NCBI RefSeq assembly: GCF_964340395.1
Contig: NC_135551.1
Span: 10,089,379-10,134,378 of the forward strand
Length of the DNA: 45,000 nt
Source of the DNA: Glandiceps talaboti
Taxonomy: Eukaryota; Hemichordata; Enteropneusta; Spengelidae
Direction: 5' to 3'
Shown here: in pieces, positions 1-29,179 of the stretch
Layout of the letters: each line of letters opens with the position of its first letter
How positions within the stretch are numbered: the first letter of the stretch is position 1
Notes under the pieces: model-generated
Databases searched by the model: none
What the model was told of the DNA's origin: nothing
What the model saw: only the letters and a program-made list of their open reading frames with translations
Translations under genes and position numbers: made by a program

Positions 1-1
1 A

Positions 2-2699
<2,698 letters not shown>

Positions 2700-3323
2700 T
2701 TCTGTACGTTTGGAAAAGGAAAATATTCCTGCACACCGTTTTGTGTCAAAAAACAAACATACCCATTTCTAGTAACAAACTGTCAAATTGGTTTGAAGTG
2801 GAGGAAAGTTACCCGCATTGCAAAATAGGAAGGGTGTCAATTTAATATCTAAAAGAAATTAATACAGAATATGCCAATCTCCTTTCAATAAAGTCTCAAT
2901 GGATGAAGTTTTGTTATCATTTCAGTGCAATTTGTTAAAAACTTATCAAAATTCTATTCTTCGTTGTCTTTCAATTACGTTGAACTTATACACAGGGTTT
3001 ATCACCAACCTAAAGGAAGGTTAGTGACACTACATGTATCGTCGAGAAGTAATTAATGTTCATTATTATTCATTTAAAATGAAAGACTCGGTACTCCAAA
3101 TCCGTTGTAAAGTAGATTCACCGTCTATTAAAGAGTTTATTTATTTTTGATAAATATATCTTAGCGGAACGAAAGGTATATTTAAAGTTGCAACTTTTTT
3201 ATTTGAAAAAAAATGAGCGGACATTTTCTTATCTAAGAAGAAGACTGCAGCTGCTGTTTTGAATATAATTAAAAATAAGGAGGAACATGAATCGAATTTT
3301 ACAGAGTAGCGTTGTTCTTTTTG

Positions 3324-3355
3324 CCACCACCACCACCACCACCACCACCACCACC

Positions 3356-3386
<31 letters not shown>

Positions 3387-3402
3387 CCACAACCACAACA
3401 AT
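3324..3402. repeat. (CCA)n-(CAA)n trinucleotide microsatellite
   Basis: About eleven CCA units pass directly into about fourteen CAA units, with CCACAA hybrids at the right end. The minus-strand reading (a run of tryptophans, then leucines) is a repeat artefact. Confidence 0.95.
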
Positions 3403-3476
3403 CAGAAAACAGAAAACAAATAATCTAAATCTAAATCAATAATAGAGGAAACATAAATGTCATGTTCGTACCGGGT

Positions 3477-3482
3477 TTTATT
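3477..3482 (-). terminator. Candidate poly(A) signal for the vestigial-like gene
   Basis: TTTATT on the plus strand gives AATAAA on the minus strand. It is the nearest canonical hexamer I found downstream of the stop codon, and would imply a 3' UTR of about 1.3 kb. Non-canonical signals nearer to the stop are possible, so this is only a candidate. Confidence 0.25.
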
Positions 3483-4816
3483 TGCAAAAAAAAGTGAAAA
3501 AGAACACTTCATATATAATATTCAGATATCACGTAAGGATTTCAGACAAAATGTTCATTTACTAGAACACCACAGTCTGTGACGTCACTCAGTCCTGTTC
3601 ACAGCACAAAAAATAAACCGATCATGTAATATGCACTTCTGTGAGACAGAACTTGAAATTAAAGCTATTTATCTATTATATTTCTGGGTTTCTCAGCAAA
3701 AGCTAAATTTTTGTACACTAGAACTTTGTTTATATTTGATATAAATTTCTTCGTATAATATTTTTTTTGTCCTTTGGGCGACGTGACCAGCGTGGGGGTG
3801 AGCAAGCAATCTAAAGTTTTTTTTTCTACTAACCAGTAAGTATCTGTCCTGACATTGATTTTGACAAAAAAAACTTACAATTTACAAAAAAAAAGATTAG
3901 ATACCAAAATTATATTCCATGGTGTATATATACAGTAGTAGTTAGAAACGGGTTGTGACAACAAATGACGTACAGGTACGTAACTCACTTCGACTCGAAC
4001 GACAGACAAGACCCAAGGAACGTACGTCGACACAGTCAATCGCATTTCGCTGATTTGTAAGCTTCTCTTTTTTTATAGAATTTAAAAAAGAACTTTTGAT
4101 TTGGTGGTTCTAAATTTGATTACCAGTATCTCTCCAGACAGCATTCAGATAGAATTTGTCAATCGCTCTCTATATCGTTCGCACTCATTCATTCGGACTA
4201 TCCGCTTTGTAGAGGCGTAATTGTTCAAAGATCTTCAAACTTTCATTGGGAGTATGCATTGGCAGTATAACGTCTATTATGTGTGCCACCAAATCAGTGA
4301 GCGAATGTAATTCTGAGATTTTCCAGGATTTTTGTAGGTTAACCATTGCACACGATATAGTAACAGAGTCCTTCTCCACTCAGTTTTTTCAGCTAAAACA
4401 TAACGCTTATCACTGGACTGATACGAAAGTTGATATCCCCGCCGTACCTTTATCGTTCGAACAAAATACACAGCGGCGATGCGTGATTCAGTTTCGAATA
4501 CGTGTAGAATTCTGTATCCAAACGAACTCCACAAGATACCAATCACTATCATCAGATGAATCGACTCAATATACATTTGCTGACCAATCCTTGGTTGCAA
4601 TACTCCAAACAACGAAACCTTCGTCACCGTAAAGTCATTCGTGACCGATGCTTCGTCCTTTCTGCAACGGAAATACAGTGTAGATCCGCTGTCATCGTCT
4701 GTAAGTTTTTTTTTAACAACGTGGCGAATCCGACACAGTCACAAAACGACCACATGTAAAGACATTCCTCTTGAGTTGGACAATTTCCATATAAATAGAT
4801 GTTCAAGTTCGTTCTA

Positions 4817-20379
<15,563 letters not shown>

Positions 20380-20471
20380 GGTGATCGCAAAGTGACGGAA
20401 CTAGTCGGCGCTAACGCTCTAGCTATCTGAACTCAACTTGCTTCACCGACTACATTGGTAGGATGGAGGGA

Positions 20472-20531
20472 CCTTATACAAAGTTAGGGTAATCACAAAT
20501 ATATGCGTGGGACAGCCCTAGGGGGGATTGG
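20472..20531 (-). promoter_or_regulatory. Candidate core promoter of the vestigial-like gene
   Basis: On the minus strand a TATAAGG box (20478-20472) lies about 93 bp before the start codon, and a CCAAT box (20531-20527) lies about 50 bp further upstream. That is the classical spacing, and puts a start site near 20447 with a leader of some 70 nt. An ATG followed at once by TAG (20455-20450) sits at the expected start-site region and may or may not be transcribed. Motifs this short occur by chance, so this remains a candidate. Confidence 0.4.
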
Positions 20532-21340
20532 ACCCCTGAAGGTAGCCTCTCAAAATAGTAATTGACAGGCGAAGCGAAACAAAGCCACGCCTACCGTCAA
20601 CAAAACCGTCGACAAGTCGTAGTGACCAATCAAAGAGAACTTCAAGAAAGTGTGGTGTCACCTACACTCGTCAACCCTACTACGGTTTGTGTTTTTTTTC
20701 GAATGCGCGCCATCAAACACCCTTATCTTGAAAATAAAGTTAAGATGTGAATTTTATCTCTGTGTTTATATTTCAACATACCGTATCAGGACACATACAC
20801 TTGAATCGCTGCCAGTCTTATCTAACTGTACAACACGTTGTGTCTTTCCCCTGAGGCAACAACACTTGGTAATTTACTTTTTACACTATTGTGTGGGGTT
20901 TTTTTCCTTTATATTTCAATCTGTTATTTTTTTTTTTATCTTTGTTTGCTTCTTCCGGGCTTAAATACACATAACTTACGCTGTTGAATGAAAAGGGATG
21001 AAGCAAAGTTAAACCAGGCAACGCCGTTTTTTTTTTTGGGGGGGGGGGTTACTTAAGACAATTTCATCTTATTGTTGGGATCGTGTGTGGTTGCACCTCA
21101 AATCACACGTGTAACAACAAAAGCACGTCGATAGATACCACTATAGTAAATTGTACAACGTCCTTGCTCCGATGGTGATCACATAAACTTCTGTTTCCTA
21201 TATTGTCCAACATGATCTTTATTTGGTTGTGAAATACACATGCAATTGGATTTGAAATAGTTTCATATAATTTATAGAAATGATCAATGTGGTATATGTA
21301 GGAATGCTAACAACTATACCATTATTATTAATGATGTGTT
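20532..21340. other. Upstream flank of the vestigial-like gene
   Basis: No gene is recognised. A second CCAAT motif, in the other orientation, is near 20624. A T11-G11 double homopolymer occupies 21027-21048. Any enhancer or promoter-proximal element of the vestigial-like gene would be expected here, but none can be proven from sequence alone. Confidence 0.5.
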
Positions 21341-22200
21341 GTATATTATTGTATTACGTCATATTCTGTATTATATTATATTATATTATGTTATATTTAT
21401 TATATTATATATATTTATTGCATTATATTATTTTTGGGTTATATTCGCCATAACATATTTTATACTTGTTATAAATGAGAAATAGAATAGAATAGAATAG
21501 AATAGAATAGAATAGAATAGAATAGAATAGAATTGTCACTTTTTTCTTTCCTCAGTTATAACAAATATAAAATAATGAATTGTATTATATTATATTACAT
21601 CATATTTGGCATATTCTATTCTTTTCCATTCTATTCTATTCTATTCTATTCTATTCTATTCTATTCTATTCTATTCTATTCTATTCTATTCTAATCTAAT
21701 CTAATATAATCTAATCTATTGTAACCTATTCTATATATACAAATCTATTCTATTCGATTCTGTTCTATTCTAATCTAATCTATTCTATTCGATTCTGTTA
21801 TATGCTATTCTATTCTATTCTAATCTAATCTATTCTATTCGATTCTGTTATATGCTATTGTATTCTATTCTAATCTAATCTAATCTATTCTATTCGATTC
21901 AGTAACATTCTATTCTATTCTATTCTATTCTATTCTATTCTATTCTATTCTAATTCTAATATAATCTATTCTATTATATTATTCATTTTTATTCTAATCA
22001 AATCAAATCTAATCTAATCTAATCTATTCTATTCTATTCAAATCTATTCGATTCTATTCAATTCTGTTATATTCTAATTTATTCTATTCTACATATTCTA
22101 TTCTATTCTATTCTATTCTATTCTATTCTATTCTATTCTATTCTATTCTAGTCGTTTCTATTCTATTCTAGTCGTTTCTAGTCGTTTCTATTTCTGTCGT
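21341..22200. repeat. Inverted AATAG/CTATT pentanucleotide field
   Basis: TTATA-type units (about 21370-21420) come first, then about eleven AATAG units (21481-21533), an 80-bp spacer, and then a long field of ATTCT units and variants (TAATC, CGATT, GTCGTTTCTA) from 21612 to 22200. The left AATAG array is the reverse complement of the right one, so the region can fold into a long hairpin. Within the right field, blocks such as TAATCTAATCTATTCTATTC followed by GATTCTGTTATATGCTATT recur two or three times at about 60 bp, a higher-order repeat. Confidence 0.95.
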
Positions 22201-24206
22201 TTATTTATATCTTATTTAATACAGTTTTGTGTGTCCCATTTTGTCGGACCGTTAACTTTTTATTGGAGTCCAGAAGTACATCAAACATACAGTGATGTTT
22301 CCATGCCAACGATCTGGTCAGGTTGCCCCGATTGTCTATTGTTGCAGAGTAACCCAAATACTAGTACTACGTTAACTATTCATGTATAGTTTCTGTTAAT
22401 GGCGTGTGCGTCTAGCCGATAGCAAATGTAATGAAATATTTTTGTTTATTTCACAAGTAACTTTACTAGAAAGTTACAAAGTAGTCGAAGTCCGCCGGTG
22501 AAATGTACACAGATAACCTTAAATGCCACAGAGTTGGCCTTTGACCGCACAGAGACCACTGGGTCGTGACGTCACGATTCAACTCTGCCGATTTCAAAGT
22601 TTATGTTTCGGCTGGCGGACAAACCTACGCTTTTCTCAAAGACAGAAAATTGCTGCATTTGTGTTACTGAATCACTGGCGATGATTGAACTTAATTCTTG
22701 TTAACTCATTACCAATTTCATATAAATAGTTATTCTCGCACCCTGAAAATCCAGACAAGCGAGAAATTAATTGAAAATGTGTTCGCCCAGTCTGAGTCAC
22801 CTGCTGCATTGCTTTGTTGTTTAGGGAACTTGCTACTACAGCTGCGCAAGCGCAAATCTGGCATACCTATCACATATCTGTCCTTTTGATGTTAAAACAA
22901 CCGAAAAATCAAAATGGAATTTTCTTTTCTGGAAGAAGAATTATCTGGGACTCTGAGCATCAAAACAGTGACACAGAAAGTGTTTTAATCTCATGGATAG
23001 AACTATCTCCCTTGGAGTTAAGCCACACAGGGACAAAACACACGCATTATTATTGGGTCAGCGCATTTTAATGCGTTTTCTCAGCAGCCAAACCCGTGCC
23101 GATTGAATTAACGTTTTCTCACGGACTAACAGCGCAGAAAAAGACATACAGCTAGTTATTGTGTTTCAATACGTCTTAGAGTGCAAGCACGCGAGACTAA
23201 TGAGCAACTCGCTGAGGCAAAAATAAAATTGGTCCCCGACGTCAAGAGAGTGTCTACTACGACACCCATGAATATGTATCGTGTTGAAGAAACCATCAAT
23301 CTCCGATGGTCAAACACACACACGGGAATAAGTTTCATACGTGAACGCTTCCCTTTTCAACAAAGCTGTGACAAAAACCAACACAGGTGGGACATTTATA
23401 AACATGTGTGAAGCATTCAATAAAAATATTTGTATTTGATTCGGTGTCAATACTAAACTTATATTTCCAGACGTACCTCTGAAGCGAATCCATAGCTGTA
23501 ATTTGTAGAGCTATCGAGGAGCAGTGCCATCCTTTTTAACCGGAACGAAGTCCTGATTCAAAATTAGTAAACGTACGCCGACACGAAAACAAATCGCCAA
23601 CACTTGAGACAAGGATATGTAGAATTGTTGGAGCTATGATTTGCGTGTTGTAGTACTAGTAGTGCTAGCTGCAAGCTACGTACACGGACAGAATTAGTGT
23701 TGACTTTCCTGTGTATGTCATGGGCTTTTTACGGCCTCCAGTCTCTTTGACGCGGTTGCTAATTCCAATGACCAAAACCCCATTCTTTTTGTTCGTTTTA
23801 AAACGATCGCTTGAGTTGAGAAAGGAAATGCAAACGTCAACTCGGACAATGGGTCAGTAAAAAAAGGCTTGTTTGAGCTTTTAATTGCCTAGCTTACGCC
23901 TACTAACTATAGAGGTGATTGTATTACAACACGCCCAAGGCAGGACTGTATGTAATAAAACACGAATAAGAAAAGGGAATCAGAACGGGGAATTTGTTGT
24001 CAGTGCATCCATATACCACACATGTGGACGGGTAGACATAGCCGTACAATTTACAAGTGAATCACATCAATCATACATACCCGAGATTAATCAACTTTCT
24101 AATAGTTCTTATATGAACAGTCGTTCACGAACATTTCTTAGTCATGTTCATTATTCCGATATAACAAAATATGTAACAACATGTTTGAGGTGTGACATAA
24201 TCACTC
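22201..24206. other. Intergenic DNA, no gene recognised
   Basis: Short open frames only. A perfect 14-bp palindrome, TCGTGACGTCACGA, with a full CRE octamer at its centre is at 22564-22577. Nothing else can be supported. Confidence 0.5.
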
Positions 24207-24363
24207 ACATACATACATACATACATACATACATACATGCATACATACATATACACACGCACGCACGCACACATACACATACATACATACATACATACAT
24301 ACATACATACATACATGCATACATACATATACACACGCACGCACGCACGCGCACATACATACA

Positions 24364-24395
<32 letters not shown>

Positions 24396-24505
24396 CATAC
24401 ATACATACATACATACATACATACATACATACATACATACGTGCATACATACATACGTGCATACATACATACATACATACATACATACATACATACATAC
24501 ATACA

Positions 24506-24537
<32 letters not shown>

Positions 24538-24634
24538 CACACGTACGCACGCGCACATACACATACATACATACATACATACATACATACATACATACAT
24601 ACATACATACATACATACATACATACATACATAC
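24207..24634. repeat. (ACAT)n array with repeated CGCACG cassettes
   Basis: A 428-bp ACAT tetranucleotide array. It is interrupted three times (about 24250, 24330 and 24540) by a cassette of the form TATACACACG(CACG)n CAC, and the first two cassettes share the same flanking TGCATACATACATATAC. The interruptions show duplication of whole segments of roughly 80 bp, not just single-unit slippage. The IHTY and YVCM open frames on both strands are repeat artefacts. Confidence 0.97.
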
Positions 24635-24764
24635 TAGTAATTCAGAGTTTTACAATTTTACAATGTTCAGATAACTGATGTACCTCGTCAAAGTCTTCGT
24701 TCACATAAAATGTCGGTAATTGAATTGCGTAACAACTAGTACTGCTCTTGGTAACGAGATGAGT

Positions 24765-24767
<3 letters not shown>

Positions 24768-24814
<47 letters not shown>

Positions 24815-24815
24815 C
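24768..24815. repeat. (AT)n microsatellite
   Basis: About 24 AT dinucleotides, pure except at the right end (TATTATAT). Confidence 0.95.
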
Positions 24816-25087
24816 CTTTACTGTACATCGACAGAAAATATTGATTTCCTTACAACGTCAATAAAGTGTACGGCATGCGTACATTTCTAACATGCCCAAT
24901 ATTCAACAAGGTTTTCTCTTTGTCTAGATGTTTGAAAATGCAGCATGAGTACAGTTTTTGGAATTTTATGGCATGTATACATATGGAAATTGGTAAAAGG
25001 GGATGAACGAAAAAAAATATGTTTAAACAGAGATACATTCTACCTTATTTTATTTGTATTTAGACGATAAAATTCATTGTCACTTTA

Positions 25088-25427
25088 CAGTAGATTTCAT
25101 CTTAGTTTGCAAATACTACTTTAAAAGATGCATCAAGATCAGTGTGACTGATTACAAGGTTTTATGTTGAGATAGACACAATAAAGATAACACACACGCA
25201 TCCCTTTCTTCATAGACTGTGACTGCTCTGTATTTTGTTACATTTGTATGTATTTGTTTTTTGCTGTCATTATTAACTTAAAAAACAGAGCAGACACTGA
25301 GTATAGGGGGTCGGGTGTTTGTGTGTTATCTTTATTGTGTCTATCTCAACATGAAATCCTTGTGATCATTCTCACTGATCTTGATACACCGTTTAATAGC
25401 ATTTGCATTCTTAGAAGAAATCTCTTG
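25088..25427. mobile_element. Foldback MITE with TA flanks (Tc1/mariner-like ends)
   Basis: Two arms of about 115 bp are reverse complements of each other around a spacer of roughly 110 bp. The best stretch is a perfect 32-bp match (25164-25195 against 25321-25352, starting ATGTTGAGATAGACAC). The left end reads TA|CAGTAGATTTC (TA at 25086-25087) and the right end read inward TA|CAAGAGATTTC (TA at 25428-25429). A TA target duplication and a CAR terminus are the pattern of Tc1/mariner-type elements. There is no open frame for a transposase, so it is non-autonomous. The inner part is also weakly inverted (GACTGCTCTGT against ACAGAGCAG). Confidence 0.8.
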
Positions 25428-25634
25428 TACAAAAAAAGTAATCCCTGAAGATGGGAAATTAGTGGCAAGTTTCGCTGGAATTACATTTAACCTAATAACA
25501 TCAAGTTACATAAATGGATCGAAACGTGTCCCTCATTCAAACACCTGAGTATTTCTTGCATACACTAATAAGGTCCGGTACATAACAACCATGTTGTCTC
25601 AAAATCACAGATATATGTTTATAAGTATAGAGAG

Positions 25635-25672
<38 letters not shown>

Positions 25673-25698
25673 AATCATCATCATCATCATCATCATCA
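25635..25698. repeat. (ATC)n trinucleotide microsatellite
   Basis: About 21 ATC units with one ATA variant near 25672. Confidence 0.95.
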
Positions 25699-26932
25699 CG
25701 TTATCTTTTACACGATACATATCGTCACTCTTGCCAAGGAAATACAAATGCAGTGCGAACATTCACGAGTTATTTGTGTCGCTGTCATGATTGTAATAAA
25801 GACTGCAAATATTGTATGCGACAAGGAAATAACGTTAACCATGAAAGTTAGGACTAGTTTCGATGACAATTTATGCTCACAGAGTGAAAAAATGGAAAAT
25901 AACGCCTCGGATTTTCGCTGACATAACATAGGTATTGTTAGGGTTGTGCTACAATGATCTGGTATCACCTCTGTGGCCGGGCAGACATTTCCATCTCGAG
26001 TCCCGTTAACTTTGCATGAATGTTACCAGGTATGACGTAATACCAGGCTGATCTCATCAGTGACTGTCTGAAATATTGTATAGGTATATACAAAAACTAT
26101 TTAAGTTGTTTATAAACGTAGACTTACAGTTATTTCTAAGTCATGGCCCAGTCGTCCAGGATTCTTCATATTAAACGAACTACCTCCAATGCTTAGTTGT
26201 TCTGCAGGACACATTGGTTCTAGTATACCTGGTGTGCAATTCATCCTCGTGTGGTTTCAGCAACCAAATCGTTATCAAGTGTAGATACGTCTTGTGGCTG
26301 GCTTTAACCTAAATCTTAAGCTGCTCGACTTGCATATCGCTTTCTTAATAATGGTTCAATCAAGGAGTCCTACAGGAATATATATATATACTAGCTTTGT
26401 ACGCAATATGTTTATGTCGGTGTGACGTCATTTTGTAGCAAGTCTCGATTAATTAATTTCAGTCAGTGATATTTCAGTGGGTTGGTTTCCATGGCAATAA
26501 GTAAACATATAAAAACAATAAAAGAATTAAAGACATCCTTGTGTTAGAGAGACTTTGCATTGACCTATGGGTGATTTTGCTTAATTTTTAAAAAGGTTCA
26601 ATATATGTTAATTGGTAATTACATGAAGGTCGTTCAGCGATGCTACGAAACCGTACTGTACCGTATATCGACAAACATGTTAGACATTAAACATTAAACA
26701 TTGACGCAAGGGATGCCGTAAAAAAGACGACGAAGGATGTCCAGAATCGGTAGACTGGTCGGTACGTTGTTGTACTCACAGTGGTCGTTACTAACACAAA
26801 ATCGTCTGTAAACAAGTAAATTACGCAAAGCAAAATGTTTGTCCGATAAATTTCCGAAATATTTGTACTTTAAGACATCCTTTAACCTATTTTCGATTTC
26901 TGCATTGCTGTCCATAAGAATTTCAATGACTT
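25699..26932. other. Intergenic DNA, no gene recognised
   Basis: No coding frame with recognisable content. A CRE octamer is near 26423 and a short (TA)n tract near 26380. Confidence 0.5.
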
Positions 26933-27025
26933 AGGTAGGAACATAATTAATGTATGTATGTATGTATGTATGTATGTATGTATGTATGTATGTATGTATG
27001 TATGTATGATATTATGTTCCTACCT
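26933..27025. repeat. Perfect 15-bp inverted repeat enclosing an (ATGT)14 array
   Basis: AGGTAGGAACATAAT at 26933-26947 is the exact reverse complement of ATTATGTTCCTACCT at 27011-27025. Between them is a nearly pure ATGT array (26950-27008). Just to the right the opposite-strand motif starts (27073 on), so a second, longer hairpin of ATGT against ACAT is also possible. Confidence 0.9.
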
Positions 27026-27029
27026 GCCT

Positions 27030-27207
27030 ATCTACGTACGTACGTACCTACCTACCTACCTACCTACTTAAACACATACATACATACATACATACACACA
27101 CACACATACATACATACATACATACATACATACATACATACATACATACACACACACATACATACATACATACATACCTACATGCATGCATGCATACATA
27201 CATACAT

Positions 27208-27238
<31 letters not shown>

Positions 27239-27271
27239 TACATACATACATACATACATACATACATACAT

Positions 27272-27308
<37 letters not shown>

Positions 27309-27365
27309 TACATACATACATACATACATACATACATACATACATACATACATACATACATACAT
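27030..27365. repeat. (ACGT/ACCT)n then (ATAC)n-(AC)n array
   Basis: ACGT and ACCT tetranucleotides (about 27033-27067) precede a 290-bp ACAT array broken four times by short AC runs. A TGCATGCATGCA segment lies at about 27182-27193. The open frames across it are artefacts of the repeat. Confidence 0.96.
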
Positions 27366-28047
27366 TTATCAAATTTATGAAAGAATTCTGATTTTGTCAC
27401 AAACGATAACGTTGTTCGCTAAAATGCGAAAGTTTGTTTTTAAACATTTCGCGAGAAGCTCTCATTCGTATATATTAGCGTACAGTTGAACTATCTGGGC
27501 TTCTGGAGAAATGTACATTAGTTTCCTGATACAAGTTGCATTAAGAGGAGGAACCAAAAGGTTATTTGTTAAATGAAGCCCGCCTCAGACTACAGATATT
27601 TGAATGACGATTTGTAATGAGCTACTTTACCGTTTCCTGGTAACCGTTGCTATAGTGATTACTTTATCACATGGAACGCATCCTATTCAATGAATAGGCC
27701 ACATCAACATATTTTCATGTTTCGCTGAAACTAAATGAGGGATTTAAATTTTTTTTTTTCCATATTTACTCTGAACTTTAAATTTGCAACTTTATTAATT
27801 CCTCTGGAAATTATTTTGTGTTCAAATCAACTTTGTTATTTTAAACATCATATTGTACATGTACTGTAGTGAACGTGCACATGAAATCGAAAATATCTAA
27901 ATATGATGTTGGCTTGGTGTTTCACTCATGTGACAGGACATTTAGTTAATATACACCCTCAGACAACTTCCAATGCAAAAGAAACAATTACATATGTGCC
28001 ATATGCACAGTGGGGGATGCAGAAGTAGTCAAGTTTAAAACCATCAA
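27366..28047. other. Intergenic DNA, no gene recognised
   Basis: AT-rich DNA without coding character or clear repeats. Confidence 0.5.
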
Positions 28048-28522
28048 GTCCGTGCACAGGGCACTCAGGCTTAGTTAGTTATGTTTACAAAAACAACGAA
28101 CAAACAAACAAACAAACAAACAAACAAACAAACAAACAATAAGTAAATGAATAAATACTGACAAGCATCAAGAAGAGAATAATTACAAATCATTATAAAG
28201 AATTGCTAAATGTTTTCCTAGATGTGAAATAGCCACAATTGTACAATTATGACCATTTCACATTTAGGAAAACATATAGTAATTATTGTAGTTGATAGCG
28301 ATTTATAATTATTCTCTTGATGATGCTTGTTAGTATCTATTGATTGATTGATTGATTGATTAATTGATTGATTGACTGATTGATTGATTGTTCGCTAGTT
28401 TATTTATTTATTTATTTATGTTTGTTTGTTTGTTTGTTTGTTTGTTTGTTTGTTTGTTTGTTTGTTTGATGGTTTGTTTTCGTAAACAAAACTAACTAAG
28501 CCTGAGTGCCCTGTGGTCCGTG
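28048..28522. mobile_element. Palindromic foldback MITE with 7-bp target duplication
   Basis: The element proper is 28055-28515 (461 bp). It starts CACAGGGCACTCAGGCTTAG and ends with the reverse complement, and is flanked by direct repeats GTCCGTG (28048-28054 and 28516-28522). The inverted match runs through most of its length: GACAAGCATCAAGAAGAGAA against its complement near 28320, and TGTTTTCCTAGATGTGAAAT against its complement near 28265, meeting at ATTGTACAAT (28238-28247). The arms also carry complementary simple repeats, CAAA units on the left (28099-28138) and TTTA/TTTG units on the right (28402-28468), plus ATTG units (28338-28390) found only on the right. No transposase frame is present. 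The 7-bp duplication and CACAGGG ends do not let me assign a superfamily with confidence. Confidence 0.85.
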
Positions 28523-28963
28523 TGTAATGTTTCAATTAGAAGCCTGTTCTTACTGCGCTGTGAAAGAATAGCAATGCTTATGTCAGTGTTCAATGTGATT
28601 GGGCATCCAGCAGGATTCTGCTGTGTTTGTTTTGTCTCTGTTACTGTTAGTCTAGAGTTGAAATATGTCTACGGTGTAAAAAACTTAATGTCCCATGAGT
28701 GAAACACCAAACTTACATCGTTTTAGCTGTAACACCAAATTCTATATTTTGTGTGAATGTTTTGAATTCTATCTACTTTATCACACCTGCACATTTCCTT
28801 CCAAATTTAACTTCAATTTTAAGTACCAATGACATAAATTACACCACGTTTCCATTGGCTTTTTAAAACACACAATGATAAATATTAAATTCATTGCCTT
28901 GATAACGTATTATCCTGAACTATCACTATAACATTCTTGATTTGTACAATAGTAAGTAGAAAT

Positions 28964-28964
28964 C

Positions 28965-29001
<37 letters not shown>

Positions 29002-29065
29002 CAGATGTGCACTTGCACCCATACATACATACATACATACATACATACGTACATACATACATACA

Positions 29066-29097
<32 letters not shown>

Positions 29098-29140
29098 CAT
29101 ACATGCATACATACATACATACATACATACATGCATACAT

Positions 29141-29173
<33 letters not shown>

Positions 29174-29179
29174 TACATA
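28964..29179. repeat. (CAGA)n and (ACAT)n arrays
   Basis: A CAGA array (28964-28999) and, 20 bp on, an ACAT array with AC runs (29020-29179). It is the third ACAT array in about 5 kb, all in the same orientation. Confidence 0.95.
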
